A stretch of DNA of 24,170 nt from a virus: IMG/VR virus record IMGVR_UViG_3300022745_000142, positions 1-24,170 of that record; one strand, written 5' to 3'. Within the stretch, counting starts at the first letter, position 1. Every line of letters starts with the position of its first letter. The notes below the pieces were generated by a model, which was not told where the DNA came from, searched no databases, and saw only the letters and a list, made by a program, of their open reading frames with translations. A program made the translations under genes and the position numbers. Of the stretch, positions 11,113-19,146 are shown piece by piece.

Positions 11113-11386
11113 GCTGCGCCCCCTTAGTCACATCGATATCCAACGGGATCATGCCGGGGTCGATCACGGGGTATTGCAGTTGCCGGCGCGGTGGCCGCAT
11201 AGCCGCAGGAGACAAGCGGCGACGCGCGAAACCGAAGCTCGACGTCGGCAAGCTGGTGTCGAGCGGCCGGGGCGCGATGCGATCAGCGGCCCACCCCCAA
11301 GCTGCAGGGATGCAAAATCCGATCGGGATGCCGGCGCACATGCCGGCGGCGCCCATCAGCCAGAGTGCAGGCTCTGAGTAGTACAC
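11096..11386 (-). CDS. Small membrane protein with soluble basic tail
   Basis: 96 residues from GTG at 11386 (VYYSEPALWLMGAAGMCAGI, PIGFCIPAAWGWAADRI). GGAGG is seven bases before this GTG but only one base before the ATG at 11392, so GTG is preferred. Residues 7-32 form one hydrophobic segment rich in Gly and Pro. The remaining residues are basic (FARRRLSPAAMRPPRRQ) and probably cytoplasmic. Read from its own leader at 11387-11502, divergent from the gene at 11503. Function unknown. Confidence 0.6.
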   Translation of the reverse strand: MYYSEPALWLMGAAGMCAGIPIGFCIPAAWGWAADRIAPRPLDTSLPTSSFGFARRRLSPAAMRPPRRQLQYPVIDPGMIPLDIDVTKGAQRVPKA

Positions 11387-11436
11387 GCGCATTCCTCCAA
11401 AACTATCATTTTGAGAGTGTGCACCAACTTCGTGAA

Positions 11437-11453
11437 CCCCCTCTTTCTGGGGG
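11437..11453. repeat. CCCCC/GGGGG hairpin in divergent leader
   Basis: A five-pair G:C stem around TCTTTCT, in the leader of the leftward membrane gene. No T-run on either strand. It may be a regulatory hairpin or part of an operator region. Confidence 0.4.
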
Positions 11454-11462
11454 CGGTTGCCA

Positions 11463-11483
11463 GTGAGCAAAAAGAGTGCTCAC
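11463..11483 (+). terminator. GTGAGCA/TGCTCAC hairpin followed by a T-rich stretch
   Basis: GTGAGCA and TGCTCAC pair perfectly around AAAAGAG, and ATTTTATT follows. On the plus strand this resembles a weak terminator, but it lies just before the start of the rightward gene at 11503, so it may be an operator or attenuator for that gene instead. Confidence 0.4.
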
Positions 11484-11502
11484 ATTTTATTAAGGATTGG
11501 TC

Positions 11503-12006
11503 ATGAAAGAAGCGCTGAAGCTATGTGTCGCTGAATTGCGCGAGGCGCGCGGCGAAGTCGAGGAGGTCATGCACAACTGCGCCGCAGCGCTGGCCGGCAC
11601 CGAGATGGGGAAACGGTACGCCGCTCAATATCGGCGACAGCTCGCGCGGATTGATGCGGCCGTTACTGCTGCAGAGGCTGCATTAGCGCGGCCCGAGCGT
11701 GTGGCGTGGATGCATGAAGACGGCCGAGTGGTGCCTGCCGCGACAATGGCGACGGCGCGCAAAGATGGTGGCGCTACGCTGTCAAGCTTGCGCGGCTACA
11801 CGATACCGCTCTACGCCGGCTGCGCCACGGCGGCCAGCTCGGAGGCTTGCTCCGGTGCTCTGCCGGCCGCTGATTTTTATAGCGTCGGCATGGATTATGC
11901 ATACACTGAGGCGACAGACCCTAGCGCAAGAGACGATTGGACTACCGAAGACATCGTCAAGGCTTTTGAGGCCGGCGCCAGGTTCGCTTTGCGCCAGTCT
12001 CGCTGA
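11503..12006 (+). CDS. Phage hypothetical protein, 167 aa, isolated on the plus strand
   Basis: MKEALKLCVAELREARGEVE, with AAGGA seven bases before the ATG. An N-terminal coiled coil (residues 1-60) is followed by VAWMHEDGRVVPAATMATAR, then SLRGYTIPLYAG, a motif often seen in short phage proteins (W-x-H-x-DGRV...YTIPLYA). The C-terminus DDWTTEDIVKAFEAGARFAL is a helix. Function unknown. It lies alone and antisense between leftward lysis-region genes and leftward membrane genes, with its own leader, so it is probably separately controlled. Confidence 0.7.
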   Translation: MKEALKLCVAELREARGEVEEVMHNCAAALAGTEMGKRYAAQYRRQLARIDAAVTAAEAALARPERVAWMHEDGRVVPAATMATARKDGGATLSSLRGYTIPLYAGCATAASSEACSGALPAADFYSVGMDYAYTEATDPSARDDWTTEDIVKAFEAGARFALRQSR

Positions 12007-12211
12007 CGCGCTTACAGCCCACCCCACCCCGTAATCGACTTGACCGGCCCGGGTGCGCACGGCTGGCGCGACCAGATCACCAGCCCGGGTCCTACGATTG
12101 ACGGAGCGAGTAGCCACACCACGCTGGGCTGGATCGGGGCTGACGCGGCAGCTATGTGCCAGCCAGGTCGTGCGTGGCGTTGTCACGGCCGGCCAGGAGC
12201 TGGGTGATGTG
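12007..12211. other. 205-bp stretch without a convincing gene
   Basis: Between the end of the rightward 167-residue gene and the end of the leftward membrane gene. Both strands are open in some frames, but none has a start with a ribosome site or a recognisable product. Contains repeated CCCGGGT words. No T-run terminator seen. Confidence 0.4.
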
Positions 12212-12478
12212 CTATGACTCGCCCAGGTCACCAGGGCCAGTGATGCGCTCCCACAGCTTGCGCAGCGCCCCTGGCTGCGTCAACGCAAAGCCGTCGATGG
12301 CGCGCCGCTTGGCGCGCTCAGTGCGAGCCTTTTCGACCGTCCACCAAAGTGTCGCGAGGGCGACCAGCACGGCCAGCGGAGACATGCCATCGGTCAGCCA
12401 CAAAGCGATGTTGACAGCCCAGCCGATGGCAGGATGGTCGGCTATCCAGCTGGCTGCGGGGTGGTCATGTTGGTTCAT
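12212..12478 (-). CDS. Small membrane protein, possible lysis-region gene
   Basis: 88 residues from MNQHDHPAASWIADHPAIGW. Residues about 16-46 hold one long or two short hydrophobic segments (AIGWAVNIALWL, SPLAVLVALATLWWTV), followed by a basic helix (EKARTERAKRRAIDGFALTQ). A membrane segment with a charged tail, directly downstream of another small membrane gene at the end of the virion operon, fits a holin or spanin-like component. This is inference from format and place. No endolysin could be recognised next to it. Confidence 0.62.
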   Translation of the reverse strand: MNQHDHPAASWIADHPAIGWAVNIALWLTDGMSPLAVLVALATLWWTVEKARTERAKRRAIDGFALTQPGALRKLWERITGPGDLGES

Positions 12479-12502
12479 GGTCTCGGCGTTTTGTCCTGTG
12501 TT

Positions 12503-12721
12503 CTATTTATCATTGAGCGATTTTGTCGTCAGCGACCTAAGCAGTATGTTGGCAATGTTTATTGCAATCAAAGCTGTTCCAGGAGGTACCACCGAAGTAA
12601 GATAGCCGCTAATTTCAAGCAAGATGGAGGCAAAGTTGAACCAAAAGGTCCGGGATTTCAGGAGTCCGAGGAAGTGTTTCATATAAAACATTTGCAGATA
12701 AGGGCTTGGTTTACCGGCCAT
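12503..12721 (-). CDS. Small holin-like membrane protein
   Basis: 72 residues if read from ATG at 12721 (MAGKPSPYLQMFYMKHFLGL). Starts at 12733, 12682 or a TTG at 12778 are also possible, and none has a clear Shine-Dalgarno. The core LKSRTFWFNFASILLEISGY, LTSVVPPGTALIAINIANIL, LRSLTTKSLNDK matches a common phage membrane-protein pattern (K-S-x-T-x-W-F-N ... PP ... N-I-x-L-R-x-x-T-x-K). One to two membrane helices. AT-rich like the tailspike gene upstream, so the two may have been acquired together. A lysis role is likely but unproven. Confidence 0.62.
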   Translation of the reverse strand: MAGKPSPYLQMFYMKHFLGLLKSRTFWFNFASILLEISGYLTSVVPPGTALIAINIANILLRSLTTKSLNDK

Positions 12722-12808
12722 TTTGAAATTCATTGAATAACACGTATTACTTAGTATTTGTTCATTGATGCGGAACAAGCATCCCTGCTTTTGGTTGGGA
12801 CTGTTTTA

Positions 12809-14614
12809 TCAAACAGTGTATGCACCAGTTACAAAAAGAGAACCAGCCGCATCAATTGCCAGCAATGCTAATGCTCCACCTGCCACATCCAGTGAGTATA
12901 AAGACACTTGCGTTGCGCCAGATACAATCCCTGCTCCTAATTGCTTTCCAGCACCAATGACTAAGCCGTCAAACACAACAGAAGCAGGCTGTGTTTGACC
13001 GGTAACATTTTTAGCAGCAAAAGGTAAACCAGCTGCTTTCATAGACCCGGTCCCAGTGTGCCCACTCCAAATAAGTGAAATTGAATAGTTAACTTGATTA
13101 CCGATACGGGTATAAGTACCGACCTGAGTTGTATAAGTAGCTGCTCCAGCCGTAATTGTTCCGGTGATAGTCGGGACAAAAGTCCCTTCTTCGTAGTTAT
13201 TCAAAATAGTATTTACAACAGTTCCGGTGCTTGCAGATCCTGTGTTTCCAAATTTCTCTCCGGCACTAGTGATAGGAACCCCGTTCAATGAAGAATCGTT
13301 ATTCCACATAAACGACGCCGAGCCGCTTATTGCAGCACCTGCTCTGTCTCCCAATCCCTTGAAGTGAAACAAAGTCCCAATGTGGATGCATGGTGCCGAA
13401 CTGAAAACAGAGCCATAGCTGTTATTCATACTAACAATTGATGCCGCTTGAAGTACATCAACTGAATATTGCCCAGCTGTAGGTAGAAAAGTATTTGAAG
13501 AAATTTCGACTGCTTGGCAATTTATAGTTGCTGTACCTGCAAGAGTTGTCGTTTGAAATGAAATACACGGTCCCGTTGCTACTTCGCACTCATTTCTCGA
13601 AAATACTACAGGCTGAGCACCAGCGAATCTTACAGCTTGAATACCGCCGTTGAAGTTGTTATCGATAATGCTGTGAATTATGCCGCCATCATCTACAATA
13701 CAATACCCGGTTGTTTGGTTGAATTGGTTATTGTCGATTGTAATACGATTTGTGAAATATGGCTGAGCGGAAGGAGTATGGTCAGCAAAATTACACAACC
13801 AAATTGCTGCCGAAATTTGCGGGTTGAACACGCATCGTGAAATTGCTGCAATTTCAGTTTGGTCGAAAATAACACCGTATTTGAAGCCCTGAAAATAGCA
13901 GTGTTCGACAAACACCATCGACCCACCAACATCAACGTATGCCCCACCAACGTTTGACAAATTAGTGCAAACCAACCCGACGTCAACTATTTTTGTATTT
14001 ACTGGTGTACTTGAGTTGATAGGCGAAGACATCTTTATACCATCACCGGTCCCAGTGAAAAGCATAGTAGAAGTACGTTTCCCAGCCCCGCGTAGTGTCG
14101 TGTTGATTTTCATTGCCAGCGTTGACGATACTTTGTACAGGCCTGCCGGGAAATATATGTCGCCGCCAATGTTGATCGCCGCTTGAATAGCAACAGTATC
14201 ATCTGTGCTGCCATTCCCGACCGCTCCAAAGTCCTTGACACTGACAAAATCATCAAGCCTTTGCTGAACGTTGCGTCCGGATGTTGTGCCCAACAGGCTG
14301 GCGCCCTGGCCCGAGCCTGTGCTGGCGTACAACCCCTCCGGGGGCTGAATGTCGTCCACATCATAGCCGACCGTGGCGCCAGCGCTTGTGGTCAGGTGGA
14401 AGGTGTAGACCTTGGTCGGATCAAGCCATATCTCGGCCTCGCCCCGTGCGTTGAGCTGAACAGGGTTCGTCCTCGGAGTCGTCAGCGCTGCGTCGGAATA
14501 GACCGGCTGCGGCGTGGTGGTCCCGCTGACGTATGTATACAGCAGCCCTCCGACGAGCGGGGCGCCATCGTCTGTGAAACCGCGAAATGTGGTGCCGGTG
14601 AGTAGGTGTGCCAT
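12809..14614 (-). CDS. Beta-helix tailspike (pectate-lyase-like), receptor-binding protein
   Basis: 601 residues from MAHLLTGTTFRGFTDDGAPL. Residues 1-90 are a conserved phage tail-attachment head (GGLLYTYVSGTTTPQPVYSD, NARGEAEIWLDPTKVYTFHL, DVDDI). Residues 123-165 (FVSVKDFGAVGNGSTDDTVA, then GGDIYFPAGLYKVSS) are the signature of the Pectate_lyase_3 right-handed beta-helix, continuing to about residue 420. The C-terminus (GTFVPTITGTITAGAATYTT, YTRIGNQVNYSISLIWSGHT) is a beta-rich trimerisation module. It probably binds and may cut host surface polysaccharide. Composition changes abruptly from GC-rich to AT-rich near residues 112-125, marking a receptor-domain swap. Confidence 0.85.
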   Translation of the reverse strand: MAHLLTGTTFRGFTDDGAPLVGGLLYTYVSGTTTPQPVYSDAALTTPRTNPVQLNARGEAEIWLDPTKVYTFHLTTSAGATVGYDVDDIQPPEGLYASTGSGQGASLLGTTSGRNVQQRLDDFVSVKDFGAVGNGSTDDTVAIQAAINIGGDIYFPAGLYKVSSTLAMKINTTLRGAGKRTSTMLFTGTGDGIKMSSPINSSTPVNTKIVDVGLVCTNLSNVGGAYVDVGGSMVFVEHCYFQGFKYGVIFDQTEIAAISRCVFNPQISAAIWLCNFADHTPSAQPYFTNRITIDNNQFNQTTGYCIVDDGGIIHSIIDNNFNGGIQAVRFAGAQPVVFSRNECEVATGPCISFQTTTLAGTATINCQAVEISSNTFLPTAGQYSVDVLQAASIVSMNNSYGSVFSSAPCIHIGTLFHFKGLGDRAGAAISGSASFMWNNDSSLNGVPITSAGEKFGNTGSASTGTVVNTILNNYEEGTFVPTITGTITAGAATYTTQVGTYTRIGNQVNYSISLIWSGHTGTGSMKAAGLPFAAKNVTGQTQPASVVFDGLVIGAGKQLGAGIVSGATQVSLYSLDVAGGALALLAIDAAGSLFVTGAYTV

Positions 14615-14623
14615 GTGGTACTT

Positions 14624-16858
14624 TCAGCGAGCCAGTGCATTCTGGCGCCGCCGTGAGCTGGTTGGTTCGGTCTGGCCGGCAAGCGGCCCGGTCAGCACTG
14701 CGGCGCGCGGCGCCAGGGCATTGATGGCTCGTTGTGCGGCAATGGTAGCCTCTGGGCTTGTGGCGATTGGAGCTGATGGCGTCGAGCCGGCGAGGGCATG
14801 GCGAACCACCCCACGATTGGCCGACTCTTGCAGCAACTCGCGGCCCTTCTGCAATACCAGGCCTGGCACGCCTCCGCCCGGGATGCGCTGCAGCAGGTTC
14901 GCCACGGCGCCAGCCGTGTTGCTGGAGTTCACGGCAGCACCAGGGGGGGCTTTTTGCAGCCACTCCGCGACCTGTTGCACGGTTGCAAGCTTGCCGGCCT
15001 CATCTGCGCCCATGATCGCCGCCAGCTTGCGGGGCCCGATCTGATCAATGGCGCGGCGCAGCGCGGCCTGCGAAATCGTCGCCGTTTCGCGGCCGTACTC
15101 GGCGCCAGGCGCTGCAGCAGACAAGAGCTGCCGACGCACCGCGCCACGCACCGCTTCGGCGCTGGATGGGTCGAGCAGGCTCATCATCTTGCCGACCGAA
15201 TCAACTGACGCGCCTGGCCCTGTCACATACTCGCGCAAAAACCGCTCTTGCGCCGGCATCGAATCAACTGCCGCGTCTTTCAAGGCCGGCACGGCATCGT
15301 GCAGCGCAAAACGCTCGCGCGCCTTGCTGATGGCGGCTTGCAGCAAGTCTCCGCCCTCGCCAGTGTCGGCCGCATCGATTGACTGGCGCAGCGCATCCTT
15401 GATGCGGCCAAGCGCAGCTTGCTGGGCCGGCTTGGTCGGGTCGTAATGGGCGTTGATCTGTGTCAACAACTGGTTGGCCGCGTCGAGGTCAAAGACCTTG
15501 GTTTGTCGGCTCAGGTTGCGCGAAAGGTGCGACTCGATACGGCCTCTGACAGCGCTCGGGATATTCTCGGCGCCGAATTCGGCCAGCGTCTTGCCGTACT
15601 GGTCAACGAGGGCCGGCATCGGGATGTCAACCGCCCCGCCTCCGCTGTCGCGGAAGGCGCGATAGGCCCGAGACACCTCGGCCGCCTTGGATTGATCCAG
15701 CTTGCGCAGCGCAGGGATGGCGATAGACCCGGCTTCGTAGGCGTCCGGCAGCGGGCCCGAGCCGCGCACTGCGCTGATGAGGTCGGCATTCTGGGCCGCC
15801 ATGCGAGCCTGCATTGGCTCACCAACGCCTTGGATTCCGCGCAGGTTGAGCTCCTGCGCGAACTGCATCGGCTCGCGCGTAGCCTGCCCGACAGTCATGC
15901 GGCCGGGGTCGCTTAGCACTGTGCCCGCCACGGCCCGGCGCGCAAGCGCAACCGTGTCAAGCTCGCGACCAGAGGCCAGCGCCGTCGTGATTTCATTGCG
16001 CAGGCTGTCGAGCGCATCGCCAGACAATACAGGCCTGCTGCCGGTCTCGGCGTGCAGCTTCTGCAGCGCCCGGGAAATGCGCTCATCTACTGCTGCGCTT
16101 GGCGCCCCGCCCGCTTCAAGAGCAGCTCGCGCCTCCTGTTGCAATGCTCCGGCAGATCCCGGCATCGGCCGACCAGCAGCGCTGCGCACAGCCTCGTAGC
16201 CGCGCGCAGCTATGGGCGCAAACTTTCGCGCCACCGCACCGATCAGTGGCCCGCCAATCCCGCCACCGATCGCGCCGCCGGCCGCCGACTCAGGGTCAAC
16301 GGCGGCAGCCTGAGCGCCGCCAGCGAGCGCGCCACCCGCAACCCGCGTCGGGATGCTCCCGCCTGCTGCGCCGCCGGTCTCGACGGCGCGCAGAAGGTTT
16401 GCCACCTTTGGCGCAGCAGACAACACGGGAGCGACAGCGCGCAGCCGGGCCACCGCTGCACCAGGAAGTCCGGCCGTGCCCGCAACCTCGCCGCCGATCT
16501 GGCCGACCTTGAAGGCAGAGCTGTCGGTGTCGGCGCCCATGCCCGACAGGGCGCCCGTCATGGCTTGCCTGCGATCAGTGCGACCGATGAAATCGTTCTG
16601 GATGCCGACTGCGCGCGCTGCCGCGTCAATCGGGGTCAGCAGCGTAGCCCCGATTGAGCCTGCACCGCGCACTGCGCCGGCCAGCAGATCGCCAGCCATG
16701 CCGCTGACGCCGCGCGACGGCTTTTCAACCGGACCAGCGCCGAGCCACTCGGCGGGGACTGCCATGCCCTTGCTCTGCAGCTTGGCAACTAGATCGGCCT
16801 TCGTGGTGCCGTCGGGCACGCCTTGGATGATGGTACCGTCAGGCAATCTCACATCCAT
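14624..16858 (-). CDS. Large internal virion / DNA-ejection protein
   Basis: 744 residues from MDVRLPDGTIIQGVPDGTTK. The start overlaps the preceding stop by TGATG, with GAGG seven bases upstream. Residues 1-40 are a short GxIxGVPDGTTKADL domain common at the N-terminus of phage ejection proteins. Residues 50-230 are Gly/Ala-rich with membrane-active character (GVSGMAGDLLAGAVRGAGSI, GGAIGGGIGGPLIGAVARKF). The rest is a long alpha-helical region. Third of three ejection-type genes in a row, as with P22 gp7, gp20 and gp16; P22 gp16 is the nearest functional analogue. Ejected into the host envelope to help DNA cross it. Confidence 0.72.
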   Translation of the reverse strand: MDVRLPDGTIIQGVPDGTTKADLVAKLQSKGMAVPAEWLGAGPVEKPSRGVSGMAGDLLAGAVRGAGSIGATLLTPIDAAARAVGIQNDFIGRTDRRQAMTGALSGMGADTDSSAFKVGQIGGEVAGTAGLPGAAVARLRAVAPVLSAAPKVANLLRAVETGGAAGGSIPTRVAGGALAGGAQAAAVDPESAAGGAIGGGIGGPLIGAVARKFAPIAARGYEAVRSAAGRPMPGSAGALQQEARAALEAGGAPSAAVDERISRALQKLHAETGSRPVLSGDALDSLRNEITTALASGRELDTVALARRAVAGTVLSDPGRMTVGQATREPMQFAQELNLRGIQGVGEPMQARMAAQNADLISAVRGSGPLPDAYEAGSIAIPALRKLDQSKAAEVSRAYRAFRDSGGGAVDIPMPALVDQYGKTLAEFGAENIPSAVRGRIESHLSRNLSRQTKVFDLDAANQLLTQINAHYDPTKPAQQAALGRIKDALRQSIDAADTGEGGDLLQAAISKARERFALHDAVPALKDAAVDSMPAQERFLREYVTGPGASVDSVGKMMSLLDPSSAEAVRGAVRRQLLSAAAPGAEYGRETATISQAALRRAIDQIGPRKLAAIMGADEAGKLATVQQVAEWLQKAPPGAAVNSSNTAGAVANLLQRIPGGGVPGLVLQKGRELLQESANRGVVRHALAGSTPSAPIATSPEATIAAQRAINALAPRAAVLTGPLAGQTEPTSSRRRQNALAR

Positions 16859-18312
16859 CACAGATCCTCGAAGTTGATGATCTTGCTGGCGCCAGACGCG
16901 GCGGGGGTGGTCGCTCTCGGAAGGGTGCCGGTGCGCCGGCCGGGGGCCTGAGCCGGTGCGGCTACCCCGGACGCATCAAGCGCCTGACCCGCAGCCTTCG
17001 TGCCAGCCCTGCCGGCTCGTGCCTTGAGTGATTCGATGTACAGCGGGATGGCATCAAGCTTTTGCTGGGTCGTCCCAGGCTTTTCGCCCCATACCGGCGT
17101 CAGCTCCTGGATTTTCTGCGCCGCCTCGTCTCGGTTCACACCTGCACCGGTTGCCGCTCGCAACAGCGCCTCGCTGAGTGAGCTGGCCGACTGGTTGAAT
17201 TTCTGCCGGCCCTCGCTGCGCATCGCATTGCCAACGCCGGAAAGGCCTGGGATGCCTGCAACTACATCGGCTGCACCGGGCGCCATCGCCGACGGATCGG
17301 CCTTGATGACGTTGGACATGTTGGCAAAGGCGTTCGTCGCCTGCACCAGCCAGCCGGCTGCCTTACCCTGATCCTCGGTCATGCTGCCATCCTTGCCCGG
17401 CAGCGGCGCCCTGTTGGCGTCTGTCACCACGTTGGCGACCACCGTCCTTCCGAGCGGTGCCTTTGTCGGGAGGCCGACGATGTTGCCTGACGAGTCGGTC
17501 ATGTAGGTCATGCCGGGCACTTGTGTTGCGCCGGCCTGCGCGATCTGCTTCTTGGCTTCGATGAGCGGCGCGTTCGGCACAAACTGCCCAGGTGCTGCGC
17601 CGGGGATCAGGTTCCGGTTTGCCACCTCGCTCACCTGGTTGTCGCGCCTTAGCTGGTATTCAAGCCGCTTCAGCTGCAATTCGGCTTTGCCTTTGGCATC
17701 CTGCAGCTTGTACAGCGTCTGATCTTGCCACTGCTGCCACTGTTCTGGCGTTGACAGGCTCATCAGTTGCCGAGATATGCCTTGCGCTTCCTGCTGTCCG
17801 ATTGATCCTTCTGCAGCGGCTTTGCGCAGGCTTTCCAGCGCTTCAGCCGGGGAGCCAAGCGACATTATTTCGCCGATGGCCTTGTCATGCTTTTCGGTTT
17901 CAGCCTTGAGCTGTAGTGCTTGAGTTTCTGCCGCATTCTTGCCGGCAATGGCGGCTTGCGCGGTTGTTTGCGCTCCCAGGTGGCCTATTTCTGCCGTCGT
18001 TTTGGTGGACTCAAGTCGCGCCTTTCGCAATGCCTGCGCCTGCGCCATGGCATAGGGGTTGCCACTGCTCTCGGCCGCCGCGATTTGTTCATCCTGCGTC
18101 ATGCCGGGTCGCAGCATGCTTCGGTATGCCGCCTGATCGGCCCGCGCCTGCGACTCGTCTTGCAACTTGCCTTGCGTGCTCTGCAGCTGCAGCGCGTTCA
18201 TCTGCCGCGCCTGCCTGGCGTCGTCCTGCGCTGCGTAGGCGTTTTGCCAGTCGAGCGCCGACTTTGCCGGCTGCAGCAGGGCGTTATAGATCGATGTGTC
18301 AGCTTGTGCCAT
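16858..18312 (-). CDS. Internal virion / DNA-ejection protein (gp20-like position)
   Basis: 484 residues from MAQADTSIYNALLQPAKSAL, with GGGGTG just before the ATG; a GTG at 18318 is an alternative start overlapping the preceding stop. Residues 25-240 are Gln/Ala-rich helix (DDARQARQMNALQLQSTQGK, LQDESQARADQAAYRSML, ETQALQLKAETEKHDKAIGE). Residues 290-430 are more compact, and the tail (APAQAPGRRTGTLPRATTPA) is low-complexity, ending SKIINFEDL. Helical, Gln/Ala-rich proteins in this place are ejected with the genome in P22-like phages. The family was not identified from sequence alone. Confidence 0.68.
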   Translation of the reverse strand: MAQADTSIYNALLQPAKSALDWQNAYAAQDDARQARQMNALQLQSTQGKLQDESQARADQAAYRSMLRPGMTQDEQIAAAESSGNPYAMAQAQALRKARLESTKTTAEIGHLGAQTTAQAAIAGKNAAETQALQLKAETEKHDKAIGEIMSLGSPAEALESLRKAAAEGSIGQQEAQGISRQLMSLSTPEQWQQWQDQTLYKLQDAKGKAELQLKRLEYQLRRDNQVSEVANRNLIPGAAPGQFVPNAPLIEAKKQIAQAGATQVPGMTYMTDSSGNIVGLPTKAPLGRTVVANVVTDANRAPLPGKDGSMTEDQGKAAGWLVQATNAFANMSNVIKADPSAMAPGAADVVAGIPGLSGVGNAMRSEGRQKFNQSASSLSEALLRAATGAGVNRDEAAQKIQELTPVWGEKPGTTQQKLDAIPLYIESLKARAGRAGTKAAGQALDASGVAAPAQAPGRRTGTLPRATTPAASGASKIINFEDL

Positions 18313-18314
18313 GA

Positions 18315-19043
18315 TCACCCCGGGTATATGTTGGTAACCGGCGCAGGGGCTTGCGCCCCGGAATAGTTGCCGGGCTGCACGGTGCCATAGCCTCTATTGG
18401 TATTTTGGTTTGCATACCACCCAGCCAACTGATTCCCGGTGTTCGCCCAGATATTGCCCTGAGACAGCGAGTTAGCCGCCCCGACGTTGCCGGCGCTGAT
18501 GAGGTTGTTGCCGACCGTCGTTGCATTGTTTTGCCCGGCCTGGTTGATGCTGTTCGCGCCGACCTGGCCGAGTTGCGCTACGCTTGCCAGTCGGTTAAAT
18601 GAGTTATCAAACTTTGTTGTGGCGTAGTCGTTTCCGTACCGCTGCGCCTCCATAAGTGCGGCGCCGCTGTTGCGCATGCCGCGAGCGTTTAAGCGGTTAT
18701 TCAGGGCTCGATTGCCTTCGTCCAGGCCAAACTGATAACCAGGGTCATTTCTGATCACGGCAGTCGGCGAGCCGGCACTGGTATCCAGCCCGAGCAGCTG
18801 CTTCATTTTTGCCAGTGACTGATTTCGCGCATCGACCAGCGGCTGGTCGCGCTTCTGTATTGCATCAAACTGCGCATTGCTGGTCGCGCTCGCCTGATTT
18901 AGCGCATCTCTCTGGGTGTTAGCAGCATCTTTGGTTGCGTTGCTTTGGTCAATCGATCCGCCAATACTAGCGCCAATCGCTGCGCCGGCTGGACCGCCAA
19001 CAACAAACCCGGCAGCAGCTCCAACTAATGCCCATGCGCTCAT
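18315..19043 (-). CDS. P22 gp7-like DNA-transfer (ejection) protein
   Basis: 242 residues from MSAWALVGAAAGFVVGGPAG. Starts with a Gly/Ala-rich hydrophobic segment (AAIGASIGGSI), then a helical Gln/Asn-rich part (NQASATSNAQFDAIQKRDQP) and LNNRLNARGMRNSGAALMEA, typical of phage DNA-transfer proteins. It ends with a Tyr/Gly/Asn-rich tail (NQNTNRGYGTVQPGNYSG). Length is close to P22 gp7. ATGA overlap with the small gene upstream, and GTGA/near overlap with the next ejection gene, so the three are made together. Confidence 0.75.
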   Translation of the reverse strand: MSAWALVGAAAGFVVGGPAGAAIGASIGGSIDQSNATKDAANTQRDALNQASATSNAQFDAIQKRDQPLVDARNQSLAKMKQLLGLDTSAGSPTAVIRNDPGYQFGLDEGNRALNNRLNARGMRNSGAALMEAQRYGNDYATTKFDNSFNRLASVAQLGQVGANSINQAGQNNATTVGNNLISAGNVGAANSLSQGNIWANTGNQLAGWYANQNTNRGYGTVQPGNYSGAQAPAPVTNIYPG

Positions 19044-19144
19044 AATATGACACCATGCCGTGAAAATTTCGCATCAACCATCGTCAAACGCTTGGACGGT
19101 TCGGCGATCTGCTTGCGCCACTTGTACACCACCGGATAGCTCAT
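19040..19144 (-). CDS. 34-residue peptide in the late operon
   Basis: MSYPVVYKWRKQIAEPSKRL, TMVDAKFSRHGVIL. It starts two bases after the preceding stop, and its own stop overlaps the gp7-like start by ATGA. Basic with amphipathic strands. No family recognised. Its place between coupled genes suggests it is translated and may aid coupling or be a minor virion part. Confidence 0.5.
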   Translation of the reverse strand: MSYPVVYKWRKQIAEPSKRLTMVDAKFSRHGVIL

Positions 19145-19146
19145 GG

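Noticed and set aside
10949-11377. Plus-strand open frame continuing past ninB (start overlap at 10994)
   Set aside because: The product is His/Arg/Pro-rich without protein-like pattern, whereas the minus strand has membrane-protein frames with good ribosome sites over the same bases.
11782-12231. Minus-strand open frame of 149 codons
   Set aside because: It is largely opposite the well-supported 167-residue gene, Arg/Ser-rich, with no ribosome site.
12809-14614. Diversity-generating retroelement acting on the tailspike
   Set aside because: No reverse transcriptase, template repeat or adenine-biased variable repeat is visible in the window.
16052-16657. Plus-strand open frames opposite the large ejection gene
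   Set aside because: Arg/Ala/Ser-rich shadow of a GC-rich gene with biased third positions.
18466-18476. A further GTTAGCC word in the late region
   Set aside because: It lies inside the gp7-like coding sequence, with no GGCTAAC partner or inner stem nearby, so it is not an attC site.
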